From NCBI GenBank assembly GCA_030949825.1, contig JAUZSC010000037.1, forward strand, positions 124,001 through 188,000: 64,000 nucleotides of DNA, in the 5' to 3' direction. The position numbers and the translations under genes are program-made. The notes below the pieces were generated by a model, which ran no database searches, was not told the origin of the DNA, and was given only the letters and a program-made list of their open reading frames with translations. The stretch is from Sulfurimonas sp. GTDB lineage: Bacteria > Campylobacterota > Campylobacteria > Campylobacterales > Sulfurimonadaceae. Position 1 is the stretch's first letter. Each line of letters starts with the position of its first letter. This document shows positions 52,991 to 62,447 of this stretch, one piece after another.

Positions 52991-54137
52991 ATGCTTGATA
53001 TATCAAAGTCTATAAAAGCACTTGATGAAAGTGATATAGCGGATAATCTTCTCCATTATTCTTATAACACAAAGCATCTACTTTCTTTAATTGCTAAAGG
53101 AATGAAAGAAGACGACCCCTCTTTTATGAGTTCGTTCCGTTCTTTTGAAGGTGAAGTTTTTGAAAACTTTGTCTATGAAAAGCTTCTCCGTTATGCTGAA
53201 AGTTCTGATGAGATAGATAAGTTTCTTTTAAAAGGTTATCATCAAAATAAGTTTAAGTCACATCCAAATACACTCTCTATTAGTGAAAAACAACAAATTG
53301 TTTACCGTACAAAAAGTAGAGAAATTAGTGAATTTGATGCAATGTTTCTTACAAAAAACAATGAGCTTTATTTTGTTGAAATGACACTTGTCAAGTCAGT
53401 GCTTAAATTGAGAAAGAGATTAAGAAAGAAAAAAGCACTCTTAGAAATTATCTTTCCAGACTTAGAGATCAAAGCACTTATTATATTAAATGAGGGAGCA
53501 ACTGGCGTTAAACAGTTTCCTGATTATTGTAAGGTTTGGTTTACGAATGAGTATTCTGCAAAGCATGTTCTTGATTATATTCAAAATCCTAAGGCTAAAA
53601 AACTAGTTCCTAAAGAGATTATAAATTCAAAAAAAAATGATTCAATCGCATCACTTAAAAGTTTATCCATTTAGATACTACAATACTATGGCTTGGATTA
53701 CTAAGACATTGCGTGCGCATAAAAAACATATTTTAGATATATATTTTTTAATGAACAACAAAGTCCAAAGATACCATGACTTGTATAATAAGCTCTATAT
53801 TGGTTTTATGAGCATAGATGAAGCATCGAGTATTCTTAATTTAGCTGAAAATGAATATCCAAAAGATTTAAGAGTTGTGGTAGCAATAGAAAAGAAGTAC
53901 ACAGATGAGATTGTCCTTACTTATTATATTCAAAAAACACGAAAAAATTTATATTTATATTCTTTTGATGAAGATAATAAAATGTCAAAAGAGAAAAAAG
54001 ATCCCTATGGAATTACAGTGACAGAAGTGTACCATAGTAATAAAACTATGGATGAAAGTTATGTGTATACAATGTCTGATATCAAGAAGGTTAAGAAGCT
54101 TTTAAAAGCAAGCTTCTTAAAAAATCAAACAGTATAA
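52991..54137 (+). pseudogene. Putative PD-(D/E)XK nuclease-like protein, frame broken at an A9 tract
   Basis: The first 225 residues have a plausible nuclease core: a Glu-bearing helix (FEGEVFENFVYEKLLRY, about 50-66), then SEFDAMFLTKNNELYFVEMT with the D-x(12)-E-x-T spacing of restriction-like folds (Asp about 118, Glu about 131). K of the ExK is replaced by T. The frame ends soon after A9 (53629-53637). With eight A, it continues without interruption as IINSKKMIQSHHLKVYPF for about 165 more residues, ending at 54137. I read this as one protein of about 381 residues. As two genes, the second would start at ATG 53637. Confidence 0.6.
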
Positions 54138-55000
54138 GAAATATTTGCAGCTTTTTCTTTATAAACTTGCATAGGGTCTTTCTCTTGAGGTGTTTCACTC
54201 TCATTTAAAAAATTATCTAATTCTTCATGTCTATTTTGCAAGATGGTATCAAAATCATCTTGAGTAACAGGCTTGTTATCTGTAAACTTATCAAGTAAAA
54301 TATTGTTTGATCCCATAAGAACTAAGTAGCTTTGTCCAACAAAATCAAGCATTACAACGCTGTTTTCATCATTTATATTCTTTTGAAATCGTATACTAAC
54401 TTCATCACTAGTATTTCCTTTAGAATCATTAGCAACTTTAAATAACCATGAGTTGGATTTTTTTCTATTGTTAGGCGTATTCATTTTATTTTTTAACACG
54501 AACAATATTACAATTCCTAAAAATAAAATTGCAATGACAATATAATAGTTGGAAGAAAGCTTAGAATCTGGTTTTGTTGGTAAAGAAGATCTTTGATTTG
54601 TAGAAGCATTTACTTTATTAGAGGATAAAATATCTGTAGATGCTATGGTTTTTGAGAATCTTAGTCTCAAACCATAGGCATCGGAGGTCTTAGATGCTTT
54701 TAATTTCACCGATGATGGAACGAGCGCAATAATCTTTGTATATGTAGCGAGCGGAACAATATTTATTGAATTTAAAAATTTAGAATCAAGCACTTTAGAC
54801 TTACTTGTTTCAATAGAAGCACCTTCGAGTTTAATAACAATTTTTGATGAACTCGTGCTTTGTTTGATTTTACCTTCAAAAGGTGTATCAAAAGTAATCA
54901 TTACATCAACTCGGTCGGTTCTATCATAAATGTTATAACTTAGAATTTTAGAGGCGTTTAGAAGGAGGGGTGCTAGTAAAAGTAGAACAAGTTTAGTCAT
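54125..55000 (-). CDS. fliO: Flagellar biosynthesis protein FliO with N-terminal AMIN-like domain
   Basis: FliO helps assemble the FliPQR core of the flagellar export gate. The 291-residue protein has a signal peptide (MTKLVLLLLAPLLLNA), an AMIN-like beta domain (about 20-115, VDVMITFDTPFEGKIKQ), one membrane helix (about 150-168) and a cytoplasmic part (about 175-270) with VVMLDFVGQSYLVLMGSNN, the FliO core. AMIN-bearing FliO next to fliN is known from Campylobacter and Helicobacter. It overlaps fliN by 8 bp and converges on the upstream nuclease-like gene. Confidence 0.8.
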   Translation of the reverse strand: MTKLVLLLLAPLLLNASKILSYNIYDRTDRVDVMITFDTPFEGKIKQSTSSSKIVIKLEGASIETSKSKVLDSKFLNSINIVPLATYTKIIALVPSSVKLKASKTSDAYGLRLRFSKTIASTDILSSNKVNASTNQRSSLPTKPDSKLSSNYYIVIAILFLGIVILFVLKNKMNTPNNRKKSNSWLFKVANDSKGNTSDEVSIRFQKNINDENSVVMLDFVGQSYLVLMGSNNILLDKFTDNKPVTQDDFDTILQNRHEELDNFLNESETPQEKDPMQVYKEKAANISYTV

Positions 55001-55340
55001 CGATTTTTTCCTTTGCTAAGTGGTAAAGTACAGCGCTTGAGTCAAGCACTTCATTGATACGAATTGCAAGATTTTTTTCATAAACCATAACTTCGCCCTT
55101 ACCAAGTATGCGACCATTGACATAGGACTCTACACTTTCTCCTGCTGGTTTTTTAAGGTCGATGATTGAACCTTTCTCATATTTGAGTATTTCTGCAACA
55201 GTAGCTTGTGTTTCACCCAAATCAGCAATAAACTCTACTTCCATATCTAAAAGACCAGAATAGTTCATCCATGATAATTCTTTTCCAGCATTATATTCTT
55301 TGTCATCATCTGCAAAACTATATTTATTCTTTCGCTTCAA
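54993..55340 (-). CDS. fliN: Flagellar motor switch protein FliN
   Basis: FliN forms part of the cytoplasmic C-ring that switches rotation. The 115-residue protein is the SpoA domain with a short N-terminus: LLDMEVEFIADLGETQATVA, ILKYEKGSIIDLKKPAGESV, YVNGRILGKGEVMVYEKNLA and IRINEV. This is typical of the short FliN in the phylum. It is between cheX-like and fliO genes. Confidence 0.93.
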   Translation of the reverse strand: MKRKNKYSFADDDKEYNAGKELSWMNYSGLLDMEVEFIADLGETQATVAEILKYEKGSIIDLKKPAGESVESYVNGRILGKGEVMVYEKNLAIRINEVLDSSAVLYHLAKEKIDD

Positions 55341-55386
55341 TTTAATTCCTTAATAGCAAGTATTAAATTATCATCACAAACGCGAA

Positions 55387-55761
55387 TTAACTTTGCTTCA
55401 TCAAAATTAAATCAAAAATATCATATTTTTCAAAGTGTGGTGTTCCTATAGTGTAAGGGTTTTTATTTGCTTCTTCAGCAATTACTTTTGCACTTCCAAT
55501 GATTAGGTTTGCGGTTTCTAAGGTCATGTCGATTAATGTTTCTTCATCACTTTCATCTTCTTCTAAAAAAAGTTTTGAAACCCTTTGCATAAATGCTGTA
55601 GAGGAAGCAATGTACGCTCTATACTTTTTTCCATCATCCGCATCTAAGTCAATATAAGCAATAAGCGTTTTTTCTTTATGTAAAGTATCTTCTAAGATGG
55701 GAGATACACGGATTTGATGAATACAGAAATTTTGTGAAGCTTCGATGATTGTTTTTAGCAT
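55387..55761 (-). CDS. CheX-like chemotaxis phosphatase domain protein
   Basis: The 124-residue protein resembles the CheC/CheX/FliY phosphatase family. The helix pattern DMTLETANLIIGSAKVIAEE carries the E-x2-N catalytic motif (Glu and Asn in LETAN, about residue 84), and TIGTPHFEKY follows. Such proteins dephosphorylate CheY. Campylobacterota keep a similar gene upstream of fliN. It is 46 bp upstream of fliN and in the same direction. Confidence 0.75.
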   Translation of the reverse strand: MLKTIIEASQNFCIHQIRVSPILEDTLHKEKTLIAYIDLDADDGKKYRAYIASSTAFMQRVSKLFLEEDESDEETLIDMTLETANLIIGSAKVIAEEANKNPYTIGTPHFEKYDIFDLILMKQS

Positions 55762-55861
55762 AATGCAACCTTTATTTGAATCTATTATACTTTATGTAAT
55801 ATCAATACAATATTAAAGTAAAGGGATAAAAGAGTATAATTTCAAAAAATATTAGGTAAAT

Positions 55862-56590
55862 ATGTTGGAACTGCTTAGTCTTGGTTTTTTTGTTGGTGTA
55901 TTATCAGGATTTTTTGGAGTTGGTGGTGGAACAATATTGATTCCATTACTTTTATTTTTAGGATATGCAACAAAAGAAGCTATTGGTATATCGGTTTTGC
56001 AAATGGTTTTTAGCTCTGTTTATGGAAGTTATCTCAACCAGAGACGGGGGACATTAGATATTTCAATGGTTTTACCTATTGGAATTGGTGGAAGTATTGG
56101 GGCTCTTTTGAGTGGCTATATTACTTCTAGTTTTGATGACCTTACGCTTGAGATTATATTTTTAAGTTTTGCTTTATTCGCATTGATGAGACTTTTTTTT
56201 AAAACTAAAGAAGATAAAAAAGAGTTAGAATTAAATAAATTCGTCTTACTTGGGATTGGTGTTCCTTTAGGAGCTTTGAGTATGACTATAGGTGTTGGTG
56301 GAAGTATTTTACTCGTACCGATTCTAGTTGGTTTTTTTCATGTTTCGCTTAAAAAAGCTATTTCAGCAGGACTGTTTTTTGTTGTGTTCTCTTCCTTCGC
56401 AGGTTTGATTTCACATTCAATACTAGGTGAGGTAAACTATGAAGTAGGTTTAACAGTAGGACTCGCATCATTGTTTGGTGTGTACTTAGGCATCTATCTA
56501 AAAGACAAGATAGATGCTACTTTACAAAAAAGACTTTTAGTGGGTTTTTATCTACTTATAGTTGTTTATTTAATATATAGAATATTTTAG
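55862..56590 (+). CDS. TauE/SafE family membrane transporter
   Basis: The 242-residue protein has about eight hydrophobic helices in two halves, each with a glycine-rich motif: SGFFGVGGGTILIPLLLFLG in the first and LSMTIGVGGSILLVPILVG in the second. These are the TauE/SafE signature. Members export sulfite, sulfoacetate or other small anions; the substrate here is unknown. A TATAAT (55835-55840) lies 21 bp before the start, and uvrA follows by 8 bp. Confidence 0.88.
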   Translation: MLELLSLGFFVGVLSGFFGVGGGTILIPLLLFLGYATKEAIGISVLQMVFSSVYGSYLNQRRGTLDISMVLPIGIGGSIGALLSGYITSSFDDLTLEIIFLSFALFALMRLFFKTKEDKKELELNKFVLLGIGVPLGALSMTIGVGGSILLVPILVGFFHVSLKKAISAGLFFVVFSSFAGLISHSILGEVNYEVGLTVGLASLFGVYLGIYLKDKIDATLQKRLLVGFYLLIVVYLIYRIF

Positions 56591-56598
56591 AGGTATAA

Positions 56599-59433
56599 AT
56601 GAAAAAAAAAGATCAAATAGTTATAACCGGTGCAAGAGAAAATAATTTAAAAAATATTAATTTAACATTACCAAAAAATGAGTTAATCGTTATGACTGGT
56701 TTAAGTGGTTCTGGAAAATCAACATTAGCTTTTGACACGCTTTATGCAGAGGGTCAAAGAAGATATATGGAGTCGCTTTCTTCGTATGCAAGACAGTTCT
56801 TAGACCGTGTAGGAAAACCTGATGTTGATAAAATAGAAGGACTTACTCCTGCTATTGCCATCGACCAGAAAACCACATCTAAAAACCCTCGTTCTACTGT
56901 TGGAACAATTACAGAGATATATGATTATTTTAGACTTCTTTACGCTCGGGTCGGAGTACAGCATTGTCATCAATGTAAAAAAGTTATTTCTCAAATGTCA
57001 GCATCTGATATTATCTCCGAAGTTGCAAAACTACCTGAGGGCGCGAAACTTGTTCTTCTTGCTCCGCTTGTTCGTGAGAAAAAAGGTGCGTATGCAGATA
57101 TGTTAGAATCGCTTGTGTATAAGGGTTATGTCCGTGCTATGATAGATGGAGTGATGGTTCGTCTTGATGATGAAATAGAACTCTCCAAAACAAAAAAACA
57201 TACCATCAAAGTTGTTGTTGATAGAGTTGTAGTTAAACCTGAAAACCAAGAAAGAATTGCAGCCGATGTTGAAAAAGCGCTTAAAGAGAGTTATGGTGAA
57301 CTTGAAATTGACATTTTAAATCATGAAGAACTCGGCATTAAAGAAACAAGCATTCATTACTCAGAACACAATGCATGTTTTGATTGTAAGATTAGTTTTG
57401 ATCCATTAGAGCCACTTTCATTTTCATTTAACTCACCCAAAGGTGCTTGTTCGGAATGTGATGGACTAGGACTTCGTTATGCGCTTGACCATGAAAAAAT
57501 AATAGACCAAGATTTATGTATCGAAAAAGGTGCTGTTAAAATTGTATACGGATTTAACAAAGGTTACTATTTTACATTTTTAAAAGGCTTTTGTAAGGCA
57601 AACGATATTGATGTAACTGCTCCTTATTCATCACTACCCGAGCATCAGCAAAAAGCAATCCTTCATGGAAATATAGAAGAAGTAGAGTTTCTTTGGAAAA
57701 ACCATACCGTTAAAAGATTGTTTCCCGGGATCATTCGTATTGCTTACGATATGTTCAAAGATGAAAAAGAACTTGCTGATTACATGAGTGAAAAGATTTG
57801 TAATATTTGTGATTCTAACCGACTGAAGCGAGAGTCATTAGCCGTTCGAGTTGCAGACAAGGGTATATCTGAACTTTTAGAGATGCCAATACATCAAACT
57901 TACGAATGGTTTGCAGACAAAGAAAATTTCACATACATGGATGCAAAAGATACGCAAATATCTAAACCTATTTTAAATGAGATCAGGGAACGCCTTTACT
58001 TTCTTTTTGATGTAGGACTCGGTTATATTACACTCGGTCGAGATGCTAGAACGATTAGTGGTGGTGAAGCGCAAAGAATTAGAATTGCTTCACAGATTGG
58101 TTCAGGACTTACTGGAGTTATGTATGTCTTGGATGAGCCAAGCATTGGTCTTCATGAGCGAGATACAAAAAAACTTATACGAACACTGAGAAACCTACAA
58201 GAAAAGGGCAATACTGTTATCGTGGTTGAACACGATAAAGAAACGATAGAAAATGCTGACTTTGTTGTAGATATAGGAAGTGGTGCTGGGAAATTTGGTG
58301 GTGAAGTTGTTTTCGCTGGAACATTAGATAAGCTAAAAAAAGCTAAAACACTCACAGCAGACTACCTTTATGGACGCAAGCAGATAGAGTACTTTTACAG
58401 AAGAAAACAAGAAAAATTTATTGAAATAAAAAATGTGACATTAAATAATATCAAAAATCTAAATGCTAAACTTCCTTTGAATAACTTCGTATGTATTACA
58501 GGTGTAAGTGGAAGTGGTAAAAGTTCACTTATGCTTCAAACACTTCTACCAACTGCAAGAGAATTACTTAACCATGCTAGAAAAGTGAACAAGGTAGCCG
58601 GAGTTTCTATAACGGGACTCGACCAAGTGGATAAGGTGATCTATCTTGATCAAAGCCCTATTGGAAGAACTCCAAGAAGTAATCCCGCAACATATACGGG
58701 TGTAATGGATGAGATAAGAAATCTTTTTAGCCAAACAAAAGAAGCCCAAATAAGAGGTTACACAACATCTCGTTTTAGTTTCAATGTTAAAGGTGGACGC
58801 TGTGAAAAATGTCAAGGAGAGGGTGAGATTAAAATCGAGATGCACTTTCTTCCCGATATTATGGTGAACTGTGATACTTGTAATGGTTCTAGATACAACC
58901 AACAAACGCTAGAAGTTTTTTACAAGGGTAAAACAATAGCAGATGTTCTAGCTATGAGTGTTGATGAGGCTTTTGAGTTTTTTAAGCCTATTCCAAAGAT
59001 TCATCTTAAACTTAAAACAATCGTAGATGTTGGACTTGGTTATATTTCATTGGGTCAAAATGCTGTAACACTTTCAGGTGGTGAAGCACAAAGAATCAAA
59101 CTAAGTAAAGAGTTAAGCCGAAAAGACACAGGGAAAACACTGTATATTTTAGATGAACCAACAACTGGACTTCATTTTGCGGATGTAGATAGACTTACAA
59201 ATGTACTTCATAAGTTTGTAGAACTTGGTAACTCCATGCTTATAATCGAGCACAACTTAGACATGATTAAGAATGCTGACTGGGTAATAGACATGGGTCC
59301 AGAAGGTGGTTCTGGTGGTGGTCTAATCATCGCAGAGGGAACACCTGAAGACTTAGCAGCTAACTATGAAAAAACAGGTTCTTTTACCGGAGAGTATCTG
59401 AAAAAAGAATTATCTTTACATAAAAAGAAGTAA
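56599..59433 (+). CDS. uvrA: Excinuclease ABC subunit A
   Basis: UvrA recognises bulky DNA damage in nucleotide excision repair. The 944-residue protein has two ABC ATPase modules: first P-loop GLSGSGKSTLAFDTLYAEG (about residue 35), signature SGGEAQRIRIA, second P-loop GVSGSGKSSLMLQT (about 640), signature SGGEAQRIKLSKEL and Walker B LYILDEPTTGLH. Two zinc modules are visible, CHQCKK and CEKCQGEGEI with CDTCNGSRY. Length and order are normal. Confidence 0.97.
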   Translation: MKKKDQIVITGARENNLKNINLTLPKNELIVMTGLSGSGKSTLAFDTLYAEGQRRYMESLSSYARQFLDRVGKPDVDKIEGLTPAIAIDQKTTSKNPRSTVGTITEIYDYFRLLYARVGVQHCHQCKKVISQMSASDIISEVAKLPEGAKLVLLAPLVREKKGAYADMLESLVYKGYVRAMIDGVMVRLDDEIELSKTKKHTIKVVVDRVVVKPENQERIAADVEKALKESYGELEIDILNHEELGIKETSIHYSEHNACFDCKISFDPLEPLSFSFNSPKGACSECDGLGLRYALDHEKIIDQDLCIEKGAVKIVYGFNKGYYFTFLKGFCKANDIDVTAPYSSLPEHQQKAILHGNIEEVEFLWKNHTVKRLFPGIIRIAYDMFKDEKELADYMSEKICNICDSNRLKRESLAVRVADKGISELLEMPIHQTYEWFADKENFTYMDAKDTQISKPILNEIRERLYFLFDVGLGYITLGRDARTISGGEAQRIRIASQIGSGLTGVMYVLDEPSIGLHERDTKKLIRTLRNLQEKGNTVIVVEHDKETIENADFVVDIGSGAGKFGGEVVFAGTLDKLKKAKTLTADYLYGRKQIEYFYRRKQEKFIEIKNVTLNNIKNLNAKLPLNNFVCITGVSGSGKSSLMLQTLLPTARELLNHARKVNKVAGVSITGLDQVDKVIYLDQSPIGRTPRSNPATYTGVMDEIRNLFSQTKEAQIRGYTTSRFSFNVKGGRCEKCQGEGEIKIEMHFLPDIMVNCDTCNGSRYNQQTLEVFYKGKTIADVLAMSVDEAFEFFKPIPKIHLKLKTIVDVGLGYISLGQNAVTLSGGEAQRIKLSKELSRKDTGKTLYILDEPTTGLHFADVDRLTNVLHKFVELGNSMLIIEHNLDMIKNADWVIDMGPEGGSGGGLIIAEGTPEDLAANYEKTGSFTGEYLKKELSLHKKK

Positions 59434-59453
59434 AGCTCTAAGGATTTGAATTT

Positions 59454-60206
59454 TTAAGAACTTAGTTTTTGAATACTTGGAGGGTTGGTTCTAAAAGCAT
59501 TTTTAAATGAGTTTATTCGTTTTGCTTTTATTTTCCCTAGCGCTATTGGCGCTAAGTAATAAGCAAGTTCTATGCATTCATCTGGGTCATAATTATTGTC
59601 GTGTGTGAAATAAATTTCCTTACCGAGCTTGAGCGCTTGCTTAGAAATATTTCTTGCATAATTTATAATCTCTTTATGATGCCTATCGTACTTATGACCA
59701 CTTCCAAAGTATACAAATTTTCCATTTAAACTCATTGTTGTATAGTCTGTATAGTTAAGTTGTTTATCATAACGGGTAAATTGACCTGAAGTGTATCTGT
59801 CTAGGTCAGCATCTAACTCTTCAAGGATTGGAGTAGGTTCTATGTTTGCTTTGTTGAGATTGAAAAGATATTTTATTTCTAAAAGTTTTCCTCTGTATCC
59901 ATCTCGGATTGCTTTTGAGAAAAGGTTCATCGCCTCATTAAAGTTAAGTTCAGAAAACTCGTCTTTAAACTCAAAACCTTGTTCTTCTAAAGGCGATTCA
60001 TTATCGTAACCTAAAGGGCTAATAGTCGGGTTGTATAAAAAGATAGTTCCAGCAACATTTTTACTTTTCTTTTTTAGTAAGAAGTTAAGTTCTTCAACTG
60101 ATATTTTTATGTCTTCTCTAAATTCGTCTTTTTCATTGATATAAATGTAATGTTTAAGTATATATTCATGGTCGAAGTTTGTTGTAAATTTTCCAAATGC
60201 TTGCAT
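59454..60206 (-). CDS. Conserved hypothetical protein
   Basis: The 250-residue protein is soluble and rich in charged and aromatic residues. I do not recognise its family. Notable segments are FDHEYILKHYIYINEKDEF at the start, TIFLYNPTISPLGYDNESP, and near the end LAYYLAPIALGKIKAKRINSF. No signal peptide or catalytic motif is clear. It is convergent with uvrA and divergent from the GGDEF-EAL gene at 60279. Related proteins may exist across Campylobacterota, but this cannot be seen from the sequence. Confidence 0.6.
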   Translation of the reverse strand: MQAFGKFTTNFDHEYILKHYIYINEKDEFREDIKISVEELNFLLKKKSKNVAGTIFLYNPTISPLGYDNESPLEEQGFEFKDEFSELNFNEAMNLFSKAIRDGYRGKLLEIKYLFNLNKANIEPTPILEELDADLDRYTSGQFTRYDKQLNYTDYTTMSLNGKFVYFGSGHKYDRHHKEIINYARNISKQALKLGKEIYFTHDNNYDPDECIELAYYLAPIALGKIKAKRINSFKNAFRTNPPSIQKLSS

Positions 60207-60278
60207 AGTTATTCCTCTTTTATGTTCGCAAGTATACTAAAATTCTTCTTATAGTATGTTTTTTTGATATAATAAATT

Positions 60279-61850
60279 ATGAATGAAAAAAATGAACTTA
60301 AAACTTATAGTTATACCTTGAAATCTTCCTCTGAAGTTAGTAGTGTTGTCTCTAAGTTAAGAAATATAAAAGAAGTAAATATACTTATACATATAGTGTC
60401 TATTATACACAATACGGTTCTTGTTCAAAATCTAGACTCTGAACTTAAAAAAATATTTCCTTTAGCTAAAATTATTTTTTTAAAGACAAAGGAAAAAGAA
60501 ACACTTTTAAATATATATACGCTAGATAGCAGTGTACAAAGCAGTGATTTACAAGATGAACTAATCAATACAATGCAAGTAAAGCTTCTCTCTACTGAGT
60601 CTATGCTAAAAAACACGCAAACAAAACAACTTAAATCATATTTTACAGATCAGCTAACAGGATTATCAAATATTTATCAACTAAGAAGAGATATTTTAGA
60701 TAATGAACAAGCCGGTCTTATTTTATTAAAAATCGATAACTTTGTTACTATCAATAACTTTTATGGTTTTGTAATAGGTGATTATGTTATTGAAAAGATA
60801 AGTGAATATATAGATGATACTGTAAAAGAATATACACTTTATAGGCATACCGGTGCAGAATTTATACTGCTCTTAGAAAATAATAAATCTTTTTATGAGA
60901 TGAAAGATTATTTATCTGAGCTTTATGATAGAGTGAAAAACTTTTATGTTGAGTACCAAAATATCAAAATAAATATTGAATTTACATTTGCTTCATGTTC
61001 AAACACAAGTACTCAAGATATTTTTTCTAAGGTTTCAATGGCTTTAAAATATGCAAGTGAAAACAACCTTCCTTTTTGGATTTATGAAGATAGAATGCAT
61101 TTTAAAAATGAATATGAACAAAATCTAAAAGTATCAACTATGGTTCGAGAAGCTGTAGAAGATTTTAGAATAGTTCCCTATTTTCAACCTATTGTTGACA
61201 ATAAAACAATGAAAATTACAAAATTTGAGTGCTTAGCTCGTTTAATTGATGAAGAAGGAAATGTAATATCTCCAAATCTTTTTATCTCAGTAGCAAAAAA
61301 GATAAAAGTTTATAATCTTGTGACAAAGATAATTATAAACAAATCCTTTGAAGCTTTTGCAGATAATAAGTATGAATTTAATGTAAACCTTTCTATAGAA
61401 GATATTATGAGTAGTGAAATATTTGATTTTATATTAGAAAAATTAAAACATTCCAATGTCGCTTCTCGTCTTACTTTTGAACTTTTAGAATCAGAAGCCA
61501 TTAAAGATTTTAACAAGGTAGATAGATTTATAAAAGAAGTTAAACGCTTTGGTGCAAAAATTGCTATAGATGATTTTGGAGCTGGCTACTCGAATTTTGC
61601 ATATATAACAAATATAGATGTAGATTTTATTAAAATTGATGGCTCTCTTATTTCAAATATAGATACAAATAAAAACTCATATATGGTAGTCGAAAGTATT
61701 GTCGATTTTGCAAAAAAATTCAAGATTAAAATAGTTGCAGAATATGTACATTCAAGTACAGTTATGGACAAGGTAAAAGAGTTGGATATAGATTATTCGC
61801 AGGGATTTTATATAGATAAACCATTGATTGATTTAGAATCTACATTTTAA
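60279..61850 (+). CDS. Degenerate GGDEF plus EAL domain protein
   Basis: This 523-residue cytoplasmic protein has an N-terminal region without a recognised sensor (1-115), a GGDEF-like domain (about 120-265) and an EAL domain (about 285-520). The GGDEF site is replaced by HTGAEFILLL, so cyclase activity is unlikely, but GTP binding may remain. The EAL site reads FECLARL, so the A of EAL is C; the later motifs IAIDDFGAGYSN, DFIKIDGSLI, KIVAEYV and QGFYIDKP are kept. Cyclic di-GMP hydrolysis is plausible. It is convergent with the superoxide reductase gene across a shared hairpin. Confidence 0.85.
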   Translation: MNEKNELKTYSYTLKSSSEVSSVVSKLRNIKEVNILIHIVSIIHNTVLVQNLDSELKKIFPLAKIIFLKTKEKETLLNIYTLDSSVQSSDLQDELINTMQVKLLSTESMLKNTQTKQLKSYFTDQLTGLSNIYQLRRDILDNEQAGLILLKIDNFVTINNFYGFVIGDYVIEKISEYIDDTVKEYTLYRHTGAEFILLLENNKSFYEMKDYLSELYDRVKNFYVEYQNIKINIEFTFASCSNTSTQDIFSKVSMALKYASENNLPFWIYEDRMHFKNEYEQNLKVSTMVREAVEDFRIVPYFQPIVDNKTMKITKFECLARLIDEEGNVISPNLFISVAKKIKVYNLVTKIIINKSFEAFADNKYEFNVNLSIEDIMSSEIFDFILEKLKHSNVASRLTFELLESEAIKDFNKVDRFIKEVKRFGAKIAIDDFGAGYSNFAYITNIDVDFIKIDGSLISNIDTNKNSYMVVESIVDFAKKFKIKIVAEYVHSSTVMDKVKELDIDYSQGFYIDKPLIDLESTF

Positions 61851-61855
61851 GAAAG

Positions 61856-61879
61856 CGCTAAAGCAAGAATGCTTTAGCG
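61856..61879. terminator. Hairpin between convergent genes, likely bidirectional terminator
   Basis: CGCTAAAGC and GCTTTAGCG are perfect 9-bp arms with a 6-nt loop AAGAAT. It lies between the stop of the EAL gene (6 bp before) and the end of the superoxide reductase gene (12 bp after). On the minus strand it is followed by CTTTCTTAAAAT; on the plus strand no T tract follows. Confidence 0.6.
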
Positions 61880-61890
61880 AGAAGTAGTAA

Positions 61891-62278
61891 CTACTCTGCT
61901 ACTTCAACAACAACAGCAGTTGATTCCCAGATACCGTGTTTAGTACAGTAACCATGAGCAACTAGGTTTAATTTTTTACCCATTGGTCTGATGTTAAAAG
62001 TAACTTCAGCATGAGATTTTTCATTACCTAAAGTACCTGGAACAAAAGAAGCAGATGCTAATTTAGTTTCACCGTTGAAAAGTGTGATACTTTCGATATA
62101 GTGATCAAAATCATCTGGATGAGTAAATTCGTTACCCATTTTAACATTAACTGAAAGGATTTCACCTTTTTTTAGCATCACCAGCAACTGTAATAAACGG
62201 TGAGTGACGATCGATTAAATCTTTTTTAGCTTCTCTTTCTACTGTATCTATATCAACATATTTGTTAATCTTTGGCAT
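61891..62278 (-). pseudogene. Superoxide reductase (class II SORL/neelaredoxin type), one frameshift
   Basis: Superoxide reductase reduces superoxide to hydrogen peroxide at a mononuclear iron centre. The iron ligands are all present: His in DRHSPFI (about 27), His in FTHPDDFDHYI (about 55 and 62), and Cys plus His in YCTKHGIW (near 115). The domain is about 127 residues, without the desulforedoxin N-terminal domain. The frame is broken at A7 (62167-62173, T on the plus strand). With six, the protein reads GDAKKGEILSVNVKMG without a gap. The start is ATG 62278 (MPKINKYVDIDTVERE). The sequence is likely intact in life. Confidence 0.85.
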
Positions 62279-62447
62279 TGTAATTCCTTGTGTGTTTTAT
62301 TTATATCGGCATTGTAACGAGTAAAACATTTACTTAAACCTAAAGCGGATAATAATTGTCTTATTTAAGTATTATTTAATTATTTATGAACATTTAACAC
62401 AAAAAAAGATAAAATCGCCTTACTTAAAATATAAAGAGACTTGACCT

